DNA of 39,123 nt from a virus. A model generated the notes under the pieces. It worked only from the letters and a program-made list of their open reading frames with translations, ran no database searches and was not told where the DNA came from. The DNA is taken from the IMG/VR virus record IMGVR_UViG_3300025879_000044, positions 1 through 39,123 of that record. The stretch is one strand, 5' to 3'. A program made the position numbers and the translations under genes. How positions within the stretch are numbered: the first letter of the stretch is position 1; the number at the start of each line of letters is the position of its first letter. Below are positions 14,287 through 19,308 of the stretch, piece after piece.

Positions 14287-15022
14287 TAGGGCGGCGTTGG
14301 GCATTTGCAAGTAGAGCAGTCTTCATAATATTAAATTCTGCATCAGATAAATTAGACATGTGTGTCATATCCTTGGGCAAACATTTACCGCCGAATCCCA
14401 AGTCTCCATCTGGACCTGGAACTTGCCAATGTGAAGATGCTAATACCTCATCGTCAGTGAGCATACCCATAAGAGTGGGGTAACTCATTTCTTCTGCAAG
14501 ACATATCTGATATAATTCATTAGCAAGGGCAACGGTCATGGCAAGTGCTGTGTTACGAGCCATCTTAAACATCATTGCCTCTTTACCTGAGACAACCTGT
14601 AAAAACTTCATTGTAGATGAAATTAGTTTTAAAAGTTTGACTCTGTGTTCTCTAGGAACTTGGGATGCACCGAGAATGATAGGAATATTTACATCATCAA
14701 CATCTTCTTTCCAATTATTCTCTCGTAAAAACTCAGGCATGAATATAGCCCGAGGAAATAACTCTACTTGGTCAGGTCCAATTGTACTGCGAATAACAGG
14801 AATGACATGCTCAGGTAATGCATCATATACCTCAGATAAAATTGTAAGGTCCAATGAACCATCTTTTAGGGGTGTAGGTACACATAAAAATGCAAGCTCT
14901 ACATCTGACCAGTCAGCAATAACCATGTCCTGTGCGGGGTCATGTATTACAAATTCACTGTCTCTAAAAAGATATTCTGTAGCTTTACCTACAAAACCAT
15001 AACCTACAATTGCATTACTCAT
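14282..15022 (-). CDS. Short UDP-glucose/GDP-mannose 6-dehydrogenase-like protein
   Basis: This 246-residue protein has an N-terminal Rossmann motif GYGFVG (7-12) and the C-terminal nucleotide-sugar dehydrogenase signature GFGGKCLPKD with catalytic C214. FMPEFLRENNWKEDV matches the conserved substrate-loop region. Full-length members have about 400-450 residues; this version lacks the UDP-binding C-terminal domain and has a trimmed Rossmann domain. It may oxidise a nucleotide sugar to a uronic acid for glycan or nucleotide modification, but the short form makes the substrate uncertain. Confidence 0.85.
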   Translation of the reverse strand: MSNAIVGYGFVGKATEYLFRDSEFVIHDPAQDMVIADWSDVELAFLCVPTPLKDGSLDLTILSEVYDALPEHVIPVIRSTIGPDQVELFPRAIFMPEFLRENNWKEDVDDVNIPIILGASQVPREHRVKLLKLISSTMKFLQVVSGKEAMMFKMARNTALAMTVALANELYQICLAEEMSYPTLMGMLTDDEVLASSHWQVPGPDGDLGFGGKCLPKDMTHMSNLSDAEFNIMKTALLANAQRRPI

Positions 15023-15040
15023 AACAAACCTTTTGTTAAT

Positions 15041-15117
15041 TGGTCGGGGCTATAAGATTCGAACTTATGACCCCCTGGTCCCAAACCAGGTGCGCTACCA
15101 GACTGCGCCAAGCCCCG
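15041..15117 (-). tRNA. tRNA-Pro (anticodon UGG)
   Basis: The cloverleaf is complete: acceptor CGGGGCT/AGCCCCG, D stem GCGC/GCGC, anticodon stem CCTGG/CCAGG around loop TTTGGGA, and T arm ATAAG-TTCGAAT-CTTAT. Discriminator A and the CCA end are encoded. It reads CCA/CCN proline codons. Confidence 0.95.
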
Positions 15118-15279
15118 TCAAACTTTAACTGCTTTTATATTATTCATTCCGATACCTGAGTAACGACTTGCGCCGCCATACTTCATGTAATACTGATTAC
15201 GAGCATCATTTTCAGTCAATGCTCTAACACATCCTTTACTGATGCCGTTTACAAAAATTTCCCAGATACAAAAATACAT
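15118..15279 (-). CDS. Mini-protein between two tRNA genes
   Basis: This 53-residue protein begins MYFCIWEIFVNGISKGCVRA and ends SRYSGIGMNNIKAVKV. I chose the ATG at 15279; a longer frame to 15312 would run into the tRNA-Trp gene. GGAG lies close upstream. The stop is directly adjacent to the first base of tRNA-Pro. The WEIFVNGxSKG opening and ARNQYYMKYGGASRYSG suggest a compact alpha/beta fold. The pattern seems conserved in marine T4-like phages, but its role is unknown. Confidence 0.72.
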   Translation of the reverse strand: MYFCIWEIFVNGISKGCVRALTENDARNQYYMKYGGASRYSGIGMNNIKAVKV

Positions 15280-15298
15280 AATATATCTCCTTAATAAT

Positions 15299-15372
15299 TG
15301 GCAAGGGAGCAAGGAATTGAACCTCGTCTTACTGGGTTGGAGCCAGCCGTGCTACCGTAACACTTCTCCCCT
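15299..15372 (-). tRNA. tRNA-Trp (anticodon CCA)
   Basis: Acceptor AGGGGAG pairs with CTCCCTT (one G-U). The D arm is GTGT-TACGGTA-GCAC, the anticodon stem GCTGG/CCAGT around loop CTCCAAC gives anticodon CCA, and the T arm is CGAGG-TTCAATT-CCTTG. Discriminator G and CCA are encoded. Its first two bases overlap the stop codon of the upstream mini-gene. Confidence 0.9.
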
Positions 15373-15547
15373 ATAGCACAATCTCTTTACTTACAATAGT
15401 GCTACGGATAATATCCTCATGCTTACCATCATCCTGCTTTATGACAATGCGGTCACTCTTAGGATTCATTGGAAGTTCAACCCCTGTAACTTCAAGCAGA
15501 ACATCGGGCTTCTTCCAATGACGATAAACTATTCGATACTTTTCCAT
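15371..15547 (-). CDS. Mini-protein between two tRNA genes
   Basis: This 58-residue frame is intact from ATG 15547 to TAG 15373-15371: MEKYRIVYRHWKKPDVLLEV, then TGVELPMNPKSDRIVIKQDD, ending IVSKEIVL. AGAGG lies 6 bases upstream of the ATG. The segment DRIVIKQDDGKHEDIIRS resembles the end of another mini-gene at 15726-15893 (AAIVILKSDGTVRDIV), so the two may be distant paralogues. The stop overlaps the first bases of tRNA-Trp. Its function is unknown. Confidence 0.7.
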   Translation of the reverse strand: MEKYRIVYRHWKKPDVLLEVTGVELPMNPKSDRIVIKQDDGKHEDIIRSTIVSKEIVL

Positions 15548-15562
15548 AACACCTCTCTCATA

Positions 15563-15638
15563 TGGAGCTCCAGGACGGATTCGAACCGCCGACCTGAGGT
15601 TTACAAAACCCCTGCTCTGCCAACTGAGCTACTGGAGC
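15563..15638 (-). tRNA. tRNA-Thr (anticodon UGU)
   Basis: Acceptor GCTCCAG/CTGGAGC is fully paired, the D arm is GCTC...GAGC, the anticodon loop TTTGTAA lies on stem GGGGT/ACCTC, and the T arm is GGCGG-TTCGAAT-CCGTC. Discriminator T and CCA are encoded. Confidence 0.95.
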
Positions 15639-15642
15639 ATAT

Positions 15643-15719
15643 TGGCGATCCCTCCAGGATTCGAACCTGGGACCCACAGCTTAGAAGGCTGTTGCTCTAT
15701 CCAGCTGAGCTAAGGGACC
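15643..15719 (-). tRNA. tRNA-Arg (anticodon UCU)
   Basis: Acceptor GGTCCCT pairs with AGGGATC (one G-U), the D arm is GCTC...GAGC, the anticodon loop CTTCTAA lies on stem ACAGC/GCTGT, and the T arm is CCAGG-TTCGAAT-CCTGG. Discriminator G and CCA are encoded. It reads AGA, a codon frequent in AT-rich phage genes. Confidence 0.95.
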
Positions 15720-15725
15720 TCAAAC

Positions 15726-15893
15726 TTATACGATGTCTCGTACAGTGCCGTCACTCTTTAGAATGACGATAGCCGCATCTTGGGGGACATTGTATTTATT
15801 TTTATAATACACAATGTCGGTTTCAGAAATGATAGCCGCATCAAAGTTTGGCTTCAGCTTCCAGACAGCAAAGTTTTCAGACTCGTTACTCAT
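15726..15893 (-). CDS. Mini-protein upstream of the tRNA run
   Basis: This 55-residue protein begins MSNESENFAVWKLKPNFDAA and ends AAIVILKSDGTVRDIV. Its ATG at 15893 overlaps the upstream stop as TAATG, so it is translated with the preceding gene. The stop lies 7 bases before the mature 5' end of tRNA-Arg. Its end resembles the middle of the 58-residue protein at 15371-15547. No family was recognised. Confidence 0.72.
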   Translation of the reverse strand: MSNESENFAVWKLKPNFDAAIISETDIVYYKNKYNVPQDAAIVILKSDGTVRDIV

Positions 15894-16201
15894 TAGTCAA
15901 CTTTCTCACTATTTAGTTGGACGGGGGTGTTAGGCACTGAAACACTTTTGCGTTTCGGTACATTACGGAATACGACCTTAGTTAAAGCATCGCGATTTTC
16001 AGCAGATTGAAATTCCTCTTTCTCAAGAAGAAAAGTAGCCGCTTCAGCTTTTGTCATAGCCTGGGGCAATTCAATCATATTGTGATTTGTGTTGTCTTTC
16101 AACTTCTTAATACGCCCTACAAGGTCATTACCAAAACGAGCCTTAACAAGGCCTGAAGGTAAAGTTGAAACGCCAGCAACGGTGAATGTTTGATTTGTCA
16201 T
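15893..16201 (-). CDS. Small conserved phage protein, unknown
   Basis: This 102-residue protein begins MTNQTFTVAGVSTLPSGLVK. GAGGA lies 8 bases before ATG 16201, which is why I reject the in-frame ATG at 16216 that contains that ribosome-binding site. KARFGNDLVGRIKKLKD and ELPQAMTKAEAATFLLEKEE suggest a compact fold with a helix-turn-like second half. I recall similar short proteins in marine T4-like phages without a role. A sigma70 promoter lies upstream at 16235-16263, so it leads the mini-gene/tRNA operon. Confidence 0.78.
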   Translation of the reverse strand: MTNQTFTVAGVSTLPSGLVKARFGNDLVGRIKKLKDNTNHNMIELPQAMTKAEAATFLLEKEEFQSAENRDALTKVVFRNVPKRKSVSVPNTPVQLNSEKVD

Positions 16202-16234
16202 AATGATATTCCTCACTAATTAATTTATAATACA

Positions 16235-16263
16235 ATAATACTACCAATTTAAACGGTTGTCAA
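16235..16263 (-). promoter_or_regulatory. Sigma70-type promoter for the mini-gene/tRNA operon
   Basis: TTGACA (16263-16258), 17 bases, then TATTAT (16240-16235) on the minus strand, 33 bases before the ATG at 16201. The -35 box is part of a small inverted repeat (GTCAAC cttttt GTTGAC on the plus strand, 16259-16276). Confidence 0.72.
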
Positions 16264-16290
16264 CCTTTTTGTTGACTTTTGGTCCTATAA

Positions 16291-16614
16291 CTATTGAGGA
16301 CCGGTCCAACGAACCCAGGAGTAATCTCCATCGAGAACATTACCTCGGGGTTTGTTTCGAGCAGGCGCCGCCCAACCAGCGGGTTTAAGAATGTCACCTT
16401 GACGGAACTTCTTATCGTTCTCGGTCTTAACAACAAAACCCCAAACACTGCCTCCAGTGATGACCTTAATGTACTTGCTACCTTCAACAATCTTAATTTG
16501 GTCAACAAACTCTTGGACACGCTCTGCCTTACGGTCGTCATCACCATAGGGTGAACGGGCATTCCAAAACTGGTAGTCTTTAACGATTGTTTCTACTAAT
16601 GCTTCTAGATTCAT
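16291..16614 (-). CDS. Small conserved phage protein, unknown
   Basis: This 107-residue protein begins MNLEALVETIVKDYQFWNAR. The first half is helical (KAERVQEFVDQIKIVEGSKY), the second beta-rich (VITGGSVWGFVVKTENDKKF) with a basic loop RNKPRGNVLDGDYSW. It stands directly behind one of the three extended early promoters, so it is likely an early host-takeover or DNA-metabolism accessory protein. The family was not recognised. An inverted repeat (GGTCCT/AGGACC) spans its stop codon. Confidence 0.75.
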   Translation of the reverse strand: MNLEALVETIVKDYQFWNARSPYGDDDRKAERVQEFVDQIKIVEGSKYIKVITGGSVWGFVVKTENDKKFRQGDILKPAGWAAPARNKPRGNVLDGDYSWVRWTGPQ

Positions 16615-16647
16615 AATTTTTCTCCTAACTCTTCACTTTATATACTT

Positions 16648-16676
16648 ATTATGGACTCTTTTGGGTCCAATGTCAA
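16648..16676 (-). promoter_or_regulatory. Sigma70-type early promoter with extended AAAAGAGTC box
   Basis: TTGACA (16676-16671), 17 bases ending AAAAGAGTC, then CATAAT (16653-16648). The same AAAAGAGTCCATAAT block recurs at 36544 and 38864. Confidence 0.8.
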
Positions 16677-16847
16677 CCTTTTTTTGCAATCTTTTTGAAA
16701 TCTTTTTCCTAACAAAATCAATAGGTTAGGAAAGCCCTAGATTGCCCTGTAAGGGAGGGTATATAAGGTGTATGTTAGGACACACTTAGTGTATGTAGGG
16801 TGCTGTATAGGGTAAATATAGGGGTAATTTAGGGTAATTTGAGGGGT
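16677..16847. other. Non-coding, repeat-rich intergenic region
   Basis: No reading frame is credible here. It holds a perfect 9-bp inverted repeat (TTTCCTAAC / GTTAGGAAA, 16705-16713 and 16725-16733), two GTGTATGT repeats, and imperfect plus-strand GGGTAA repeats near 16810-16845. The plus strand is G-rich and the minus strand C-rich in the right half. It separates the virion/lysis genes from an early-promoter gene and could hold a transcription terminator or replication signal; neither is proven. Confidence 0.5.
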
Positions 16848-17612
16848 TTAGTAGCCCTCAGACCACTCATTGAAAGCGTTCTCTTTGACTACAAGCAAGT
16901 TGAAGTTTGCGCCCAATGTTGCGGAACCCGTGCTTGCTGTAAGTCTCAAATCAATGTCAGTCTTTTCTGGGATAGTCAACGGTATTTGAAATTCATAATC
17001 GTATTGACCGCCATATACTGCACCAGAGTGCTGAATACGGAAAACACCATTTGGCTCACGGAATAAAAGTCTGCTTGCGATTGCGGCGTTGGCACTACCT
17101 GAGAAGTCATACTTCATAAGATATGCTGTATACCCTGCAGGAACAGTGTACACTGCCATGAGTGTTTGCTCTTGATCCTCTAACACTTTAGCGACTACTG
17201 TGCCCGAACCGGAACCATAGTGGGCTGTTATGTCACCAGTAAAAGGTGTACTGCCATTGTTATACATTCTAAACAAACGAACATATGTATTTGCAGATGA
17301 TACTGCGGTAGTGGCATCAGTAGGATCTAATGTTACAGTCTCGCTTTGCACATTAAAGTCAGCATCAAGTCCTTGGATGAAGATTGTTTTGGATTCGTCT
17401 CCAGTCTCTGCATCTGATTTAAGAAACACATTGTCAGCACCTCCTACATCCCATGTTGACCATGGATATAGATTAGATCCGTCCCAGACAGTTTCTTCAA
17501 CACCATTTGCCGGTGCTGTGTTTCGTCCAAACTTGTGTACATGGAAAGCATTGCGGAGTTTACCTCTCGCCGCATTTAGTTTCCAATCATCGCCGAATAA
17601 AAATGTGGACAT
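16848..17612 (-). CDS. Virion structural protein, beta-rich
   Basis: This 254-residue protein begins MSTFLFGDDWKLNAARGKLR. It is rich in Gly, Ser and Thr with repeated beta patterns, including DNVFLKSDAETGDESKTIFI and TIPEKTDIDLRLTASTGSAT. The type is familiar from uncultured marine myophages as an abundant tail or capsid-associated protein. The start overlaps the EF-hand membrane gene stop as TAATG, and it is probably transcribed from the late promoter at 17965. The exact virion position is unknown. Confidence 0.8.
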   Translation of the reverse strand: MSTFLFGDDWKLNAARGKLRNAFHVHKFGRNTAPANGVEETVWDGSNLYPWSTWDVGGADNVFLKSDAETGDESKTIFIQGLDADFNVQSETVTLDPTDATTAVSSANTYVRLFRMYNNGSTPFTGDITAHYGSGSGTVVAKVLEDQEQTLMAVYTVPAGYTAYLMKYDFSGSANAAIASRLLFREPNGVFRIQHSGAVYGGQYDYEFQIPLTIPEKTDIDLRLTASTGSATLGANFNLLVVKENAFNEWSEGY

Positions 17613-17932
17613 TATTTTTTACCTAAGGCTTGTGAGCCGTAAAATGCGGCGACAATTGCGGCGACCGAAACAAAATAAGTGGCTGCCATGTCACCTAGGA
17701 TTGTAGCCGCTCCATCGAAACCGGAACCATATGCAATAACTACTGCGAAAGGATACAACAACATGCCGGCAAGAGCAAACCATGCCATATTTCGTTGTGC
17801 ATCCTGTTTCTTATCTTCATTCTCTATCATAATCATTCGCTCGTGTTTAGCGAGCTCTTCGTCTGTTACGACACCATCACCATCCAAATCAGCACTTGCA
17901 TATGTGCTGCCTTCTTCAAGTGTTTTAGACAT
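17612..17932 (-). CDS. EF-hand protein with two membrane helices (holin candidate)
   Basis: This 106-residue protein has EF-hand loop DLDGDGVVTDEE at residues 15-26 with all ligand positions filled, then a charged helix. Two hydrophobic helices follow, at about 48-68 (MAWFALAGMLLYPFAVVIAY) and 82-102 (ATYFVSVAAIVAAFYGSQAL), ending KK. Its place just downstream of the spanin genes, its small size and its two membrane segments make a holin or holin regulator plausible. Calcium control would be unusual. A virion membrane role is the alternative. Confidence 0.75.
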   Translation of the reverse strand: MSKTLEEGSTYASADLDGDGVVTDEELAKHERMIMIENEDKKQDAQRNMAWFALAGMLLYPFAVVIAYGSGFDGAATILGDMAATYFVSVAAIVAAFYGSQALGKK

Positions 17933-17964
17933 CTATCTCTCCATTAATGGATACTCATTAAATG

Positions 17965-17972
17965 TATTTATA
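17965..17972 (-). promoter_or_regulatory. T4-type late promoter (TATAAATA)
   Basis: A perfect minus-strand TATAAATA, 32 bases upstream of the ATG at 17932, near the end of the upstream small gene. Confidence 0.72.
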
Positions 17973-18201
17973 ATAATTTGAGAATTAAACTAGCGGCTTT
18001 TGCTAAATTTGCCTTTAAAACCATATCATCAGACATTTCAGAAATGTTATTCATACGAACACAATCCTCTAGAATTTCTTTGTATTCACTTTCTGTAATA
18101 TGTCCTGCTTCTCGATGTTCAGTAACATCAATAATGATTTGGGCTTGTTTTTCTACTTCTTCATCGCCGCAATTGAGTAGTGCCTTAATATCATCTAACA
18201 T
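17968..18201 (-). CDS. Small acidic helical protein, unknown
   Basis: This 77-residue protein begins MLDDIKALLNCGDEEVEKQA and continues HITESEYKEILEDCVRMNNI. It is coupled to the lipoprotein gene before it by TAATG. It appears wholly helical, with no membrane segment. Its place inside the lysis group suggests a lysis accessory, but no motif supports a specific role. Confidence 0.7.
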   Translation of the reverse strand: MLDDIKALLNCGDEEVEKQAQIIIDVTEHREAGHITESEYKEILEDCVRMNNISEMSDDMVLKANLAKAASLILKLL

Positions 18202-18572
18202 TAGAATCTCCTCATAACTGCATCAGCTATGTCTTTGCTCTGTGTGGTAAGAACTTTCTTTTTCAAGTCACAAAATACTGGAGACAAGTTGTTCCCCTTA
18301 GCATATAGCCCGTTAGTAGTATCCTGCATTTCTAACACCATAGCCTGTAAGTCCTTAGACCCTTTGGATTCAGAATACAATTGCAGAAAGTCTACGCTTC
18401 GTTTAATTGTGCTTAACTGTGTTCCTGGATTTTTACAATCTAATCTGGATACTTCCAGACGAACTTCAACTGCCAGGATTGATTCGTTTGAATCTTGAAA
18501 ACTAATTGAGGGGACTCCACTGCACCCCGCTACAAACATAGAACATACTGCTAACACCGCAAGCATACGCAT
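18201..18572 (-). CDS. Outer-membrane-type lipoprotein, unknown
   Basis: This 123-residue protein begins MRMLAVLAVCSMFVAGCSGV. The lipobox VAGC makes Cys17 the lipidation site after a short signal peptide. The mature part is helical with two more Cys (SRLDCKNPGT and SPVFCDLKKK) that could form a disulfide. It is coupled by TAATG to the spanin lipoprotein gene before it. It may take part in envelope disruption or exclusion; its function is otherwise unknown. Confidence 0.75.
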   Translation of the reverse strand: MRMLAVLAVCSMFVAGCSGVPSISFQDSNESILAVEVRLEVSRLDCKNPGTQLSTIKRSVDFLQLYSESKGSKDLQAMVLEMQDTTNGLYAKGNNLSPVFCDLKKKVLTTQSKDIADAVMRRF

Positions 18573-18967
18573 TACTCTACTACCTCTTCTTTAGGTTTAC
18601 TGGTGATGGCATTCTCATAGTACACTATGATAGCCTTTTGCTGTTCCAAATATCTTCTAATCTCTGCTACATTCACAGACATAGTTTCATACGAGCGAAC
18701 ACTCATTGCATAAAACACCCACGGGTCGCCGTTCTCTTTTTTAAATGTTTCTATAAACTCGTCAAAATTTTCAGTAGTTACAACATAGAATTTAGTCTGT
18801 CCTAAAGTGACAGGCTTAGGTGCGGTCTGTAGTGGGATTTTTTTATCGACGATTTGATTTTGAATCACTATCTCCTTTTCAGGAGTTCGTAATAAAGAAC
18901 AGCCGCTAATTAGCAGGGCTGAGCTTAGTAATAGACTCAATTTCGTCAAATACTTTAGCTGTAGCAT
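18572..18967 (-). CDS. Candidate outer spanin (Rz1-like lipoprotein)
   Basis: This 131-residue protein begins MLQLKYLTKLSLLLSSALLI with lipobox ISGC and Cys23 as the lipidation site, followed by SLLRTPEKEIVIQNQIVDKK and a Pro-containing stretch. The 5' end overlaps the 3' end of the inner-spanin candidate by 62 bases in another frame, the classic Rz/Rz1 layout. The mature part is longer than in lambda Rz1. Together the two would bridge and fuse inner and outer membranes at the end of lysis. Confidence 0.72.
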   Translation of the reverse strand: MLQLKYLTKLSLLLSSALLISGCSLLRTPEKEIVIQNQIVDKKIPLQTAPKPVTLGQTKFYVVTTENFDEFIETFKKENGDPWVFYAMSVRSYETMSVNVAEIRRYLEQQKAIIVYYENAITSKPKEEVVE

Positions 18968-19295
18968 TATTAATTCTCTTTTCGATTAAACCAGGTTTTT
19001 TCAGACTCAGTAAAGCAAGGTCATGCTTCTGCAATTTTCCCAGTAAATCATCCTTATATGATTCCGCTTTCTGCAAGTCCTGTTGCAGGGTAGCATTTTG
19101 CTCTGCCATCTGTTCGGCAAATTGCTGTACCTCAGTAAGAGCATCGGCATTTGCTTTGGCAGACTCGGCTAGTTTTGCATTGTTCTCACGGAGAGTTTCC
19201 ATGCGTGTCTGCATATCCTTATACTCATACCAAGCACCAAATAGGACTGCACCTACAACACCGAAAATAATTAGTAGTGAATATATTTTAGTCAT
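18906..19295 (-). CDS. Candidate inner spanin (Rz-like)
   Basis: This 129-residue protein begins MTKIYSLLIIFGVVGAVLFG, with one N-terminal membrane helix (5-22). A long coiled coil follows (MQTRMETLRENNAKLAESAK, then FAEQMAEQNATLQQDLQKAE), as in i-spanins. The downstream lipoprotein gene starts inside it. A late box TATAAATA lies just 5 bases before the ATG, so the mRNA may be leaderless. The role is inferred from topology and overlap, not from sequence similarity. Confidence 0.75.
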   Translation of the reverse strand: MTKIYSLLIIFGVVGAVLFGAWYEYKDMQTRMETLRENNAKLAESAKANADALTEVQQFAEQMAEQNATLQQDLQKAESYKDDLLGKLQKHDLALLSLKKPGLIEKRINNATAKVFDEIESITKLSPAN

Positions 19296-19300
19296 ACAAG

Positions 19301-19308
19301 TATTTATA
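19301..19308 (-). promoter_or_regulatory. T4-type late promoter (TATAAATA), leaderless spacing
   Basis: The minus strand reads TATAAATA-CTTGT-ATG before the inner-spanin gene, the same 5-base spacing as at 12099. Confidence 0.72.

Noticed and set aside
15419-15766. A 115-residue plus-strand frame spanning tRNA-Thr and tRNA-Arg, with SRTDSNRRPEVYKTP and GDPSRIRTWDPQLRR
   Set aside because: This is the well-known false protein produced by translating the antisense strand of tRNA genes; both motifs lie exactly over the tRNA T arms and anticodon regions.
16259-16302. Two short hairpins around the stop of the 16291-16614 gene as an intrinsic terminator
   Set aside because: The RNA downstream is A-rich, not U-rich, and one arm is part of the -35 box of the next promoter, so a terminator cannot be supported.
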